DNA of 64,000 nucleotides. It comes from an uncultured Oscillospiraceae bacterium. GTDB lineage: Bacteria; Bacillota; Clostridia; Oscillospirales; Acutalibacteraceae. The DNA is taken from assembly GCA_900544375.1 (NCBI GenBank), contig UQUZ01000007.1, positions 1 through 64,000 of the forward strand, in the 5' to 3' direction. A program made the translations under genes and the position numbers. Each line of letters begins with the position of its first letter. Position 1 is the first letter of the stretch. This document shows, one piece after another, positions 16,529 to 25,054 of this stretch. The notes under the pieces were generated by a model. That model saw only the letters and a program-made list of their open reading frames with translations, did not search any database and was not told the DNA's origin.

Positions 16529-17425
16529 ATGATGCTGGTGACAATCTTATTCGGAGCGCTGGCGGCATTGTTTGCCGCCCTGTTCTTTTTGCAGCGCGCC
16601 AATCTCCGCCGGGCGTGCAGAGAGCTTAGGCAGATTAATCAGGAGGGTGGAACCCGCCGCCTGCATCTCTCCTCCCCGGATGGAGAGATGGAAGCCCTTT
16701 TTGAGGAGATCAACCGGGCGCTTGACCGGCGGCAAAGTGAAGAAATCCAGCATATGCTTGCGGAGAAAGAATTGCGCCGCCAAATCGCCAATATCTCCCA
16801 CGATCTGCGCACGCCGCTCACTTCGATTATCGGCTACCTACAGCTTGCGCAGGCTGATGGGACATCTACAGAGGAACGCACGCATGCGCTGGAGGTGATC
16901 GGCGCGCGCACACGCTCTTTGCAAATGCTCATCAGCGGCTTTTATGATCTCTCTCGGCTAGATGCAAATGAATACAGCCTCAATTTGCAGCAGGTGGATT
17001 TGGGCAGGTCCCTCTGTGCACAGCTCGCCTCTTTTTATGATGATTTTACCCGCAAAAACCTCGTGATGCATGTGGATGTGCCGCAGCGCTTGCCACTCGT
17101 GCTGGCGGATGAAGACGCCGCACAGCGTATCTTTGTAAATCTTCTTCAAAATGTGCTGCGGTATGCGGAGAGCGAGGTGTGGGTTGCAGTGCGCGCAGGC
17201 ACAACCATAACGACCGTATTTACCAATGACACCAGCTTGGTTTCCCAAGAGGATGTGCCGCATGTTTTTGACCGATTCTATACCGGGGATCAAACGCGCA
17301 GTGGGCACAATACGGGAATTGGCCTTGCAATCGTGAAGAGGCTTGCAGAACAGATGGGCTGTGAAGTATCGGCTTCGCTGGCTGGGAACCGGTTTTCAAT
17401 TTCTGTTTCATGGAAGACGATTTAA
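16529..17425 (+). CDS. Sensor histidine kinase with one N-terminal membrane helix
   Basis: A 298-residue kinase. One membrane helix (residues 2-21) is followed by a short linker, the phosphoacceptor box ANISHDLRTPLTS with H91, and a HATPase domain (N-box FVNLLQNVLRYAE; G-box HNTGIGLAIVKRLAEQMG). There is no extracellular domain, so sensing is probably through the neighbouring ABC exporter, as in BceS-type intramembrane kinases (inference). It lies 23 bp after the permease and is the last gene of the module. The cognate regulator is probably at 13934. Confidence 0.9.
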   Translation: MMLVTILFGALAALFAALFFLQRANLRRACRELRQINQEGGTRRLHLSSPDGEMEALFEEINRALDRRQSEEIQHMLAEKELRRQIANISHDLRTPLTSIIGYLQLAQADGTSTEERTHALEVIGARTRSLQMLISGFYDLSRLDANEYSLNLQQVDLGRSLCAQLASFYDDFTRKNLVMHVDVPQRLPLVLADEDAAQRIFVNLLQNVLRYAESEVWVAVRAGTTITTVFTNDTSLVSQEDVPHVFDRFYTGDQTRSGHNTGIGLAIVKRLAEQMGCEVSASLAGNRFSISVSWKTI

Positions 17426-17445
17426 AGGATGCTTTTGCAGCGGAA

Positions 17446-17487
17446 AACCCGCCACAGCGCATCGGATTCGGTGCGCTGTGGCGGGTT
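17446..17487 (+). terminator. Strong hairpin after kinase gene
   Basis: A perfect 15-bp stem (17446-17460 with 17473-17487) with a 12-nt loop lies 20 bp after the stop codon. No long T run follows (TTGTTGG), so termination may be partial. Confidence 0.65.
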
Positions 17488-17615
17488 GTTGGCGCGCCTT
17501 TTGGGAATTTGATAAAATATCTATCCAAATCATCTGGAATCATGTATAATAATCCCAAATAGCACGGCGCAGGTATATATCTGCGAGGCAATGGATTTTG
17601 TTTGAGAGGAGCATG

Positions 17616-20051
17616 ATGAAACCGATGAACGTGAAGGAACTGGTGGAAAGGATGACGCTGGAGGAAAAAATTGAGATGTGCTCTGGTGTGGATTTTTGGC
17701 ATCTCAAAGGCATTGAACGGCTGGGGATTCCCTCCATCATGGTCAGCGACGGCCCTCACGGCCTGCGCAAGCAGGCGGATAAGGCCGATAACCTTGGCAT
17801 CAACGATTCGATTCAGGCGGTGTGTTTCCCAACGGCTGCCGGCACGGCGAGTTCTTTTAACCGAGCGCTCCTGCGCAGCCTTGGCGAAACGCTCGGGGAG
17901 GAATGCCAGGCGGAGCATGTGGCGATTCTGCTGGGCCCGGCTGTGAATATCAAGCGCTCGCCTCTTTGCGGCCGAAATTTCGAATATTTTTCAGAGGATC
18001 CCTATCTGGCGGGCGAGATGGCGGCAAGCTATATCAGCGGTGTGCAGAGCAAGCATGTCGGCACGAGCATCAAGCATTTCGCCGTGAATAACCAGGAGCG
18101 CAGGCGTATGACCGTTTCCGCTGTGACAGACGAGCGGACTCTGCGCGAAATCTATTTTCCCGCCTTTGAGGCGGCAGTGAAACAGGCGCAGCCATGGACA
18201 GTAATGTGCTCCTATAACCGCATCAACGGCGTTTATTCCTCAGAGAACGAGTGGCTGCTCGATCAGGTGCTGCGCAGGGATTGGGGCTTCCAGGGCTTTG
18301 TCATGACGGACTGGGGCGCGGCGAATGACCGTGTTGAGGGCATCAAGGCTGGGCTGGAGCTGGAAATGCCCTCGAGCGGCGGAGTCAACAGCGCGCGCAT
18401 TCGCAAGGGCGTTCAGGAGGGGCGCATCAGCGAGGAAACGCTGGATCATGCGGTGGAGCGCATCCTAGAGATTGTGTTCCGCTATGCGGAAAATCGGGAT
18501 GAAACGGCCGTGTTTGACCGGGCTGCGGATCATGAAAAGGCACATCAGGCGGCGCTGGAAACGATGGTGCTGCTCAAAAACGAGGGCGCGCTGCCGCTTC
18601 GGAAGGATCAAAAAATAGCCTTTATTGGTGAATTTGCGGAGCATCCGCGCTATCAGGGCGGCGGCAGCTCGCACATCAATGCCTACCATGTAGACGGTGC
18701 CTTGGAGGCGGTGCAGGGCAAAGCGGACGTTATCTATGCCAAAGGCTTCGACACAGAGGGAGATCAGCTTGATGAAACGCTGCTGCGCGAGGCGGTTGCC
18801 GCCGCAAAGACGGCTCAGGTGGCGGTGATTTTTGCCGGCCTGCCAGACTCCTTTGAATCGGAGGGGTTCGACCGTAAGCATCTGAATCTTCCGCGTTGCC
18901 AAAACCGTGTGATCGAGGCGGTCAGCAAGGCGCAGCCGAATACGGTGGTCGTATTGCACAACGGCTCCCCGGTGCTAATGCCTTGGCTTGGCAATGTAAA
19001 CGCCGTGCTGGAATCTTATCTCGGCGGCGAGGCGGTTGGACAGGCGCAGATTGACCTGCTCTTTGGAGAGGCCAATCCCTGCGCGAAGCTAGCGGAAACC
19101 TTCCCGCTTTCGCTTGCCGATACGCCGTGCGCAAACTATTTCCCCGGCGGCCCTCTGACAGTGGAATACAGGGAGAGTATTTATGTAGGCTACCGCTATT
19201 ATGATAAGGCGGAAAAACAGGTGCTGTTCCCCTTTGGGCACGGCTTATCCTATACGCAGTTTGCATACAGCGGCTTAAAGCTCGACAAAACCCGATTCAA
19301 GGCAGAAAACGGCCTAACGCTCACCTTCCGCGTGCGCAATACCGGCGAGCGGGATGGGGCGGAGGTTGCGCAGGTTTATGTGGCAGATGTGGAGAGCTCT
19401 GTTTTCAAAGCGCCAAAAGAGCTCAAGGGTTTTGAAAAGGTATTTCTCAAAGCGGGCGAGGAAAAGACAGTGGAAATCCATCTGGATGAACGGGCCTTTT
19501 CGTATTACGATACGCAAGCAAAGGCTTGGCGCGTGGAAAGCGGGAAATATCAGATTCTCGTGGGCTCTTCTAGCAGGGATATTCGCCTGACGGGCAGCGC
19601 GCAGGTGCTTGGAATCCCTGCGCCCAAGGGGGAACCGGAGGCAAAGAGGTTGCTGCCAACCTATTATGACGGGCGTTTCAACCGCGTTCCGGATGCTGAA
19701 TTTGAGGCCTTGCTTGGCCATCCGATCCCCCGTTCCTGGCGCGACCCATCTAAGCCCTTTACCCGGGACAACACGATTGACGATGCAAAGAACACGCGTT
19801 GGGGCCGCAAAATCATGAAGCTGATTCGTAAATTTGTTAAAATGGACGGCATCTCAACGGACGAAATGGCAGTGGCGATGATCGCGGAAATGCCCATTCA
19901 TAACCTTGCAACGATGTCACAGGGTGCGGTAAGCGAAGAGATGGAAGAAGCGATCGTGATGCTTTTTAACAATCAGAAGCCTGCCAAGGCGTTTGGTCTC
20001 CTGATCTCCGGCGCAGTGAATGCGCTGAAAAAAGTGAAACAGCTGCTATAA
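17616..20051 (+). CDS. Glycoside hydrolase family 3, beta-glucosidase type
   Basis: An 811-residue GH3 enzyme without signal peptide, so cytoplasmic. Order of domains: N-terminal TIM-barrel (about 10-290) with the KHFAVNNQE motif and nucleophile Asp in GFVMTDWGA (residue 232 from this start), the GH3 C-terminal sandwich (about 310-540), a fibronectin-III-like domain (about 570-650), and a C-terminal helical tail of some 120 residues. GAGAGGAG precedes ATG 17613/17616; the frame from TTG 17598 would include the ribosome site. Expected role is hydrolysis of beta-linked oligosaccharides imported by transporters such as those at 654-5221 or 8301-11503; substrate specificity is not readable. A TATAAT at 17545-17550 is the likely -10. 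Confidence 0.9.
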   Translation: MKPMNVKELVERMTLEEKIEMCSGVDFWHLKGIERLGIPSIMVSDGPHGLRKQADKADNLGINDSIQAVCFPTAAGTASSFNRALLRSLGETLGEECQAEHVAILLGPAVNIKRSPLCGRNFEYFSEDPYLAGEMAASYISGVQSKHVGTSIKHFAVNNQERRRMTVSAVTDERTLREIYFPAFEAAVKQAQPWTVMCSYNRINGVYSSENEWLLDQVLRRDWGFQGFVMTDWGAANDRVEGIKAGLELEMPSSGGVNSARIRKGVQEGRISEETLDHAVERILEIVFRYAENRDETAVFDRAADHEKAHQAALETMVLLKNEGALPLRKDQKIAFIGEFAEHPRYQGGGSSHINAYHVDGALEAVQGKADVIYAKGFDTEGDQLDETLLREAVAAAKTAQVAVIFAGLPDSFESEGFDRKHLNLPRCQNRVIEAVSKAQPNTVVVLHNGSPVLMPWLGNVNAVLESYLGGEAVGQAQIDLLFGEANPCAKLAETFPLSLADTPCANYFPGGPLTVEYRESIYVGYRYYDKAEKQVLFPFGHGLSYTQFAYSGLKLDKTRFKAENGLTLTFRVRNTGERDGAEVAQVYVADVESSVFKAPKELKGFEKVFLKAGEEKTVEIHLDERAFSYYDTQAKAWRVESGKYQILVGSSSRDIRLTGSAQVLGIPAPKGEPEAKRLLPTYYDGRFNRVPDAEFEALLGHPIPRSWRDPSKPFTRDNTIDDAKNTRWGRKIMKLIRKFVKMDGISTDEMAVAMIAEMPIHNLATMSQGAVSEEMEEAIVMLFNNQKPAKAFGLLISGAVNALKKVKQLL

Positions 20052-20184
20052 CGAAGCTGCGAAAAGCGGCTGTTGAGATACTTGATCCATAGAGGCAGAG
20101 AGGGAAAAGCGCGGCCTTAGGCGGGGGCGCAGGTCATATCCACGCTCTAAAGTTTGTTTTCTAGGAGTTCAAGCGGATTTTTTG

Positions 20185-20227
20185 AAGGATCTCTTGCGAA
20201 AGGTAAGGCGTTTCGCAAGAGGTCCTT
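20185..20227. terminator. Bidirectional hairpin between GH3 gene and APC permease
   Basis: A 17-bp stem with one G-U pair (20185-20201 with 20211-20227) is followed on the plus strand by TTTTAT and abuts the stop codon of the convergent permease gene. The 130 bp between the GH3 stop and this hairpin hold no recognisable feature. Confidence 0.7.
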
Positions 20228-21544
20228 TTATACTGCCCTGCTTTTCCGCCTGCCGTAAAAGAATCCCCCGGCAATGATCAGCAGGCATCCGCCCGCATAA
20301 AACAGGTGTGCCCCGCTTTGCAGGCCGCCCCAGAGTACAATCCCCGCGCCTGCCAGAGCAAGCGCAGGGATCGCCACGCCGTGCCAAAAACCAATGATTT
20401 CGCCTTGATTCCAAAGGCGGATTACCTGAACGTATAACACAGCGTAGAGCAGATAACCCATTACAATCGGAATTTCCGAAACATCCGCGTTGGGTAGCCA
20501 GGCATATCGTTCACTGAGATAATTGAGCGCAGCCCAAACACAGCTTGCTGTGTAGGCGGGTAAAGCGCGCAAAAATGCCCGCGGCTCAGCAAAGATGCGG
20601 GATAGAGGCAGAAGCCCGCGTTTTGCAAGCGCGTGGGGCAGCCGGAGATAGCCCAAAATTACGCCATTGAGCGTGCCTGCCACCGCGATCAGGATAAAGA
20701 GCAGCATTACCTTTGCACCAAATGGCCCCAACAGGCGGCCTGCTAAAAAAGCGACATGCCGGTCGCCCATGGTACGTACAGCTTCGGAGCCCAGCAGGCT
20801 TGATACGCCGAGAAAATAGAGGATATATATGCCGGTGACAAACACAGGTGCAACCAGCAGCGCCCTGGGCATGTTTCGCCGCGCATCCTTTACTTCATGA
20901 GAGATGGCGGTGGCGATGACCCATCCATCGTAGGCAAACGCAATTGGCCCGATGGCGGAAATCCATCCTGCCGCGGCAGGCGATTTGGCAGAAAGGCCGA
21001 TGGTTTCCCCCGGATTTCCGAAAAACAAACCGCAAACAGCGATAAGCAGGAGCGGGAGGAGCTTGAGTGCGGTGGCCGCGTTTTGCAAGATCCCACCCAG
21101 CCTTGCGGAACAGATATTCCAAAAAAAGCAGAGCGTGAAAAAAAGGAACCCCACCAGGCACTGCGTTTCCAATGTGTCCGGAATGGAAAACAGGCTGCAA
21201 AAATAGTGCCCAGCCGCGCGGGATACAGCGGCGACAAGCGTTGGAAAATAAAAAAACACCTGAAACCATCCAACGCCGCCCGTGAAGCCCGGCCCGACAA
21301 ATTCAGCTGCGTAGGCAATAAGCCCGCCCGGCTGTGCGGTGCGCGCCGCGAGTTGCCCAATGCTCAGCCCTCCAAAGATGATTCCGACCGCCCCCAGCAA
21401 AAAAACAAGGATGCCAAGCGGTACGTTGCCCCCTGTGGCTATTAAAATATTATCGCTTTTGAAGAAAATGCCTGATCCGATGCAAATGCCGACGATCATG
21501 GCAATTGCGGTGGGTAGGCGATAGGTTGGACTGGATTCGGTCAT
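20228..21544 (-). CDS. APC-family amino acid permease
   Basis: A 438-residue transporter with about 12 helices. The first helix carries the APC substrate motif GICIGSGIFFKSD (residues 18-30), the family's Na+/substrate-binding break, and helix 2 has the matching glycine-rich LSIGQLAARTAQPGG. Members exchange or import amino acids or peptides' products. It is transcribed alone from a promoter that overlaps a perfect catabolite-response element. Substrate is unknown; the sequence class resembles LAT/serine-threonine exchangers. Confidence 0.85.
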   Translation of the reverse strand: MTESSPTYRLPTAIAMIVGICIGSGIFFKSDNILIATGGNVPLGILVFLLGAVGIIFGGLSIGQLAARTAQPGGLIAYAAEFVGPGFTGGVGWFQVFFYFPTLVAAVSRAAGHYFCSLFSIPDTLETQCLVGFLFFTLCFFWNICSARLGGILQNAATALKLLPLLLIAVCGLFFGNPGETIGLSAKSPAAAGWISAIGPIAFAYDGWVIATAISHEVKDARRNMPRALLVAPVFVTGIYILYFLGVSSLLGSEAVRTMGDRHVAFLAGRLLGPFGAKVMLLFILIAVAGTLNGVILGYLRLPHALAKRGLLPLSRIFAEPRAFLRALPAYTASCVWAALNYLSERYAWLPNADVSEIPIVMGYLLYAVLYVQVIRLWNQGEIIGFWHGVAIPALALAGAGIVLWGGLQSGAHLFYAGGCLLIIAGGFFYGRRKSRAV

Positions 21545-21602
21545 AGGCTTCCTCTTTTCAAAACGGCAGGCGCTTTCTGTTTTTATTTAGGCTGTCCAGA
21601 AA

Positions 21603-21630
21603 ATTATATAAAATGAAAGCGATTTCACAA
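21603..21630 (-). promoter_or_regulatory. Promoter of APC permease with overlapping cre site
   Basis: On the minus strand TTGTGA (21630-21625) and TATAAT (21608-21603) are 16 bp apart. Within the spacer and reaching into the -35, TGAAAGCGATTTCA (21614-21627) fits the CcpA consensus TGWAANCGNTNWCA at every position. CcpA binding here would block RNA polymerase, predicting repression by preferred sugars. Confidence 0.75.
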
Positions 21631-21659
21631 CAGGCTCTTATTTGCAAAAGCAAAAAGAG

Positions 21660-21697
21660 AGCGCGCTTCAAAAGGCGTTTTCCTTTTAAAGCGCGCT
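21660..21697 (-). terminator. Terminator of ECF sigma / beta-propeller operon
   Basis: A 16-bp stem with one mismatch (21660-21675 with 21682-21697) is followed on the minus strand by CTCTTTTTGCTTTT. Confidence 0.8.
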
Positions 21698-21737
21698 GTT
21701 TGGTCAGGTTTTGAAGATGGAAAAGAGGGGGAAGCCG

Positions 21738-23789
21738 TTAGAAATCGAGGCGGCCCAGTTCCTCACCGCTGGAGAGGGAAAAAGCGCAGATTCGGCTGTT
21801 GGATAGCGTATAAAGCGTGTCCCCGATATAGGTGCCTCGGCGGATGGAGCTGTCTAACCCATTGCTGTCCACCGCGAGCCGCTCCTGCTTCGTATAGTTG
21901 CGCAGTGTGTGCAAAAGGCTGATTTGCCTGCCTTGCAGGGAGAATACACAGTAGGTTTCATCAAAATAGGAGCGAAAATCCTTGCCGATTTCCTCCCGGG
22001 CGATCGGGAAGGCAACCGCATTCTCTTCCGGCAGGAAAAGGATGCTTTTATATTCCGAAGGGGCGTCGGTAAACGTGCCGTTTGGCAAGATAAGGCTGTC
22101 AACCTCCTGCGGCTTCTCCGGGTGGCTTACATCGAAGAGGGAAAGCTTTACGCCACGTGTCGTACCGTTTTCATCTGCATCCTGCCCGATGCCGAGGAGA
22201 AGATTTTCGCCAACTGGATGCAGATAGCTTGAGAAGCCGGGGATTTTCAGTTCGCCGAGGATTTTTGGCGAACTGGTATCGGAAAGGTCGAGCACAAAGA
22301 GCGGATCAGTCTGCCGGAAAGTGACAACATAACCCTTTGTGCCGAGGAAACGCACGGCATAGATTTCTTCCCCAGGTGCAATATTGGTAAGAGCTGAAAG
22401 CGTTTTCAGGGAGGAATCCAGGATGGTAACCCGGCTGCTGGTGCTGCCGTTTACCGTTTCCGTGGTGGCAATGCGCAGCGCTCCGCCATAGCTGTCGAGA
22501 GAAAATTGGTTGAGCACATGGCCGCGTACTCGGCCGGAAACGCTTTTACCAAGGCCCTCCTGTGAGAAGGGGAAGCCAAAAATTGTGGTGTATTCCACAT
22601 CGTCGTCATATACTGTGGAGGCGGTATAGAGCGCCTGCGTGCTGCAATACACCTCGTTCCCGCTGCCAAGCACGGCTTGGCGGGAAACTGTCTTTTTCGC
22701 ATCAGCGGTATCCAGCGCGCTGACGACCAGATAGTTGGGCGTTTTTGCGTCCGGAAGGATTTGAATATCCGCCGCGTTGAGCTTTTTGGCGCCGCCCTCC
22801 CCCTCGGAGGTGGTAGGAATATAGTCTATGAATGTGCCATTTTCATCTTGCGTTACGGTATACTGCGTGATTAGATAGAGTGTGCTGCCAATCATGCGGG
22901 TGGAGAGGATGCCGCCGTCCTGCGTGTAGGTGCGCTCAAGTTTTGGCGCGGAACGGTCGCCGATGTTATAAATCAGGATGCGGGCGTCCCCTTGGTAGAC
23001 AGGCATCCTGAGCCCGCATATCGCTGCGTTATAGACTGTGGAGCCGGAGGGGTTCGTCAGGCGGCATATGGCAATCAGGCGATTGCCCTGCACATAGAGC
23101 TCAGAAACCGTAACCTCTTTGTTGGACTCTTGGGGAATGGAAATTTGAGAGAGCACCTTCATGGAGCCGGCAGGACGGGGCGCGATGATTTGGATCGTTT
23201 TGCCCAGAGCCGGCACAAAATAGAGGGTGGAACCGTCATTTTTCAGGATATCTGCTTCCTCCACGCCAGCAGTCTGTATATTGGTTTTACCATAGCCGGT
23301 ATCTGCCTCGTTTACCGTGGCGCTGTTATTCGTTGCTTGCCCGGCCAGGGCGTTATCCTCTGGAACGTCGTTCATGGTGGGCTTCATGGTGGGAGATTCA
23401 GCGGGGGCTTTCATAGCTTCCTCTCTGCCTGCAATAGATTCATCAGCTGGATGGGCGGAGAGATCTTTGAAGTATGATTCTATTTTGGAATAATCTTGCA
23501 ACACTTCTGTCAAAGGCGCGGAATCCCCCGTTTGGCGGTTGACCACTTCGAGATAGGGTAGGCCCTTCCACAAGGCGATTGCACCGATCACGATTGCTAG
23601 CGCCGCCGCAGCGACGGCGACATGGCGCAGGGTCAGGCCACGCCGTTTTGCAGGCTGTGGCGTTTGCAGCCGAAGCCGACTACTGATTTGGGTGGGGGAA
23701 AGGGAGGGGGGGAGTGAGTTGATTTGATCCAAAGGCCTGAGCGCTTCCAAAAGCGGTTCGGTTTGGCCATTTCGCTTTTTTTTCATCAT
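21738..23789 (-). CDS. Membrane protein with external beta-propeller, probable anti-sigma partner
   Basis: A 683-residue protein: an N-terminal cytoplasmic segment of about 55 residues, one membrane helix (56-73), and a large external part made of repeated blade-like segments (for example around 220-640) typical of the secreted beta-propeller family COG4880. Its start overlaps the stop of the ECF sigma gene by 4 bp, so the two are co-translated. This is the arrangement of sigma/anti-sigma pairs, and the short cytoplasmic part would bind the sigma factor while the propeller senses an external ligand or surface stress (inference). No zinc anti-sigma motif is visible, so the anti-sigma role is not proven. 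Confidence 0.7.
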   Translation of the reverse strand: MMKKKRNGQTEPLLEALRPLDQINSLPPSLSPTQISSRLRLQTPQPAKRRGLTLRHVAVAAAALAIVIGAIALWKGLPYLEVVNRQTGDSAPLTEVLQDYSKIESYFKDLSAHPADESIAGREEAMKAPAESPTMKPTMNDVPEDNALAGQATNNSATVNEADTGYGKTNIQTAGVEEADILKNDGSTLYFVPALGKTIQIIAPRPAGSMKVLSQISIPQESNKEVTVSELYVQGNRLIAICRLTNPSGSTVYNAAICGLRMPVYQGDARILIYNIGDRSAPKLERTYTQDGGILSTRMIGSTLYLITQYTVTQDENGTFIDYIPTTSEGEGGAKKLNAADIQILPDAKTPNYLVVSALDTADAKKTVSRQAVLGSGNEVYCSTQALYTASTVYDDDVEYTTIFGFPFSQEGLGKSVSGRVRGHVLNQFSLDSYGGALRIATTETVNGSTSSRVTILDSSLKTLSALTNIAPGEEIYAVRFLGTKGYVVTFRQTDPLFVLDLSDTSSPKILGELKIPGFSSYLHPVGENLLLGIGQDADENGTTRGVKLSLFDVSHPEKPQEVDSLILPNGTFTDAPSEYKSILFLPEENAVAFPIAREEIGKDFRSYFDETYCVFSLQGRQISLLHTLRNYTKQERLAVDSNGLDSSIRRGTYIGDTLYTLSNSRICAFSLSSGEELGRLDF

Positions 23790-24319
23790 GAGGACTCCTT
23801 TTCTGCGGTCAGGCGAAGCTTCGCAAGGGAACGAGAGAGTTTTGAACGAACGGTACCGGGCGGGCAGGAGAGGGCTTTGGCAATTTCATGGCTTTTGTAA
23901 CCGCCGATGATAGAGAGCAAAACGATGCTGCGCTCTTCATCACTGAGCGCATAGATGGCCTCCCGCAGCTCCATGGCGAGCATAAGCTCCTCAGAGCATT
24001 CGCTTTCACCCAAGCGGCGCGCTTCTTCGAGCGGGGTGGTAAGCCGCCTCTCTTTGACCGCCGCAATGTGGTGCTTGCAGGTGTTGGAAAGGATGGAAAA
24101 AAGCCAGGCCTTGAAGGATGAGACACTGCGCAGGGCGCCAATCCCCTGGAAGGCGGCGCAGACAGCATCCTGGACTGCGTCCTCCGCCTCCTCGCGGGAG
24201 CCGAGATAGTAGTAGGCAAAACGGTAAAGATCCTGTGCATATTGGGCATATAGCTGCCCGAAGGCATCCGCACTCCCGGCCTTTGCCTGCTCCACCAATC
24301 GATTTTCCGGTTTTGCCAT
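23786..24319 (-). CDS. ECF-type RNA polymerase sigma factor
   Basis: A 177-residue sigma-70-like factor. Region 2 (about 15-85) contains FGQLYAQYAQDLYRFAYYYLGSREEAEDAVQDA; region 4 (about 115-170) contains a HTH around SHEIAKALSCPPGTVRSKL. ATG 24319 follows AAAGGGGG. It is coupled to the membrane beta-propeller gene. Upstream on the minus strand TTATAC at about 24345-24350 may be a -10; an ECF-type AAC element is possible near 24370-24380 but not convincing. Confidence 0.88.
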   Translation of the reverse strand: MAKPENRLVEQAKAGSADAFGQLYAQYAQDLYRFAYYYLGSREEAEDAVQDAVCAAFQGIGALRSVSSFKAWLFSILSNTCKHHIAAVKERRLTTPLEEARRLGESECSEELMLAMELREAIYALSDEERSIVLLSIIGGYKSHEIAKALSCPPGTVRSKLSRSLAKLRLTAEKESS

Positions 24320-24514
24320 GAAACGTTTCCCCCTTTACCGTCCCTCGGTATAATAGTGTTTGATAGCAGCACAATTGTTGCATGGCCTGCAAAAAAAATG
24401 CTGTGGCAGGTGGACAGGAGAAACCGCTTGCGGACCATGGATGTGGCCTGCAAGCAGCTGACTCTGCGTATCTAAAAACTTCTTATGCGCCAACCGCTGT
24501 TTTACCAAACAAAA

Positions 24515-24536
24515 AGAGGAGCCCGAAGGCTCCTCT
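24515..24536 (-). terminator. Terminator of ferredoxin gene
   Basis: A 9-bp GC-rich stem with a tetraloop (24515-24523 with 24528-24536) is followed on the minus strand by TTTTTG. Confidence 0.85.
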
Positions 24537-24562
24537 CCCCGTCGTTTGAAATACCTAGCAAT

Positions 24563-24733
24563 TTATGCCTCGTGAGGCGCTCCTACCGGGCAGGTGCCGG
24601 CGCAGGCGCCGCAATCGATGCAGGTATCCGCGTCGATGACATACTTGCCGTCGCCTTCAGAGATTGCGGAAACAGGGCAATCCGCTTCGCAGGCGCCGCA
24701 GGAAATGCATTCGTCAGAAATTACATATGCCAT
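24563..24733 (-). CDS. 2[4Fe-4S] ferredoxin, clostridial type
   Basis: A 56-residue ferredoxin with two CxxCxxCxxxCP motifs (CISCGACEADCP and CIDCGACAGTCP), the normal length for clostridial electron carriers. It transfers low-potential electrons for enzymes such as pyruvate:ferredoxin oxidoreductase or hydrogenase. ATG 24733 has a perfect AAGGAGGT site eight bases upstream; a longer frame up to 24868 would be non-homologous. It is monocistronic, with its own promoter and terminator. Confidence 0.95.
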   Translation of the reverse strand: MAYVISDECISCGACEADCPVSAISEGDGKYVIDADTCIDCGACAGTCPVGAPHEA

Positions 24734-24829
24734 GGATGATGTACCTCCTTCTTTGTTCAGAACCGGGGCGGAAAGGCAGCGGAAAATAAGGCCGCAACGC
24801 TTTCGCCAAGGTGGTTCCTTGTCTTTCCC

Positions 24830-24857
24830 ATTGTAACATAAAGGACGAAAAAAGCAA
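24830..24857 (-). promoter_or_regulatory. Promoter of ferredoxin gene
   Basis: On the minus strand TTGCTT (24857-24852) and TACAAT (24835-24830) are 16 bp apart. Confidence 0.65.
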
Positions 24858-25054
24858 GAGCTTGCCACATTTTTTCAGGGCCTCGCCGCCGAAAAAAGGA
24901 GAAGAAAAAAGGCTCTTTCATGCGTGTCGGCCGGAGAAAGTTTTTTACGTTTGGAAAACTCGGATATATTTACGAAAAGGCATTTATTTTACATCCAAAA
25001 TTGTTTATAATAGCAATAAGAGTTTTGCAAGTAATTTGAGAGGAGCGATCGAAC

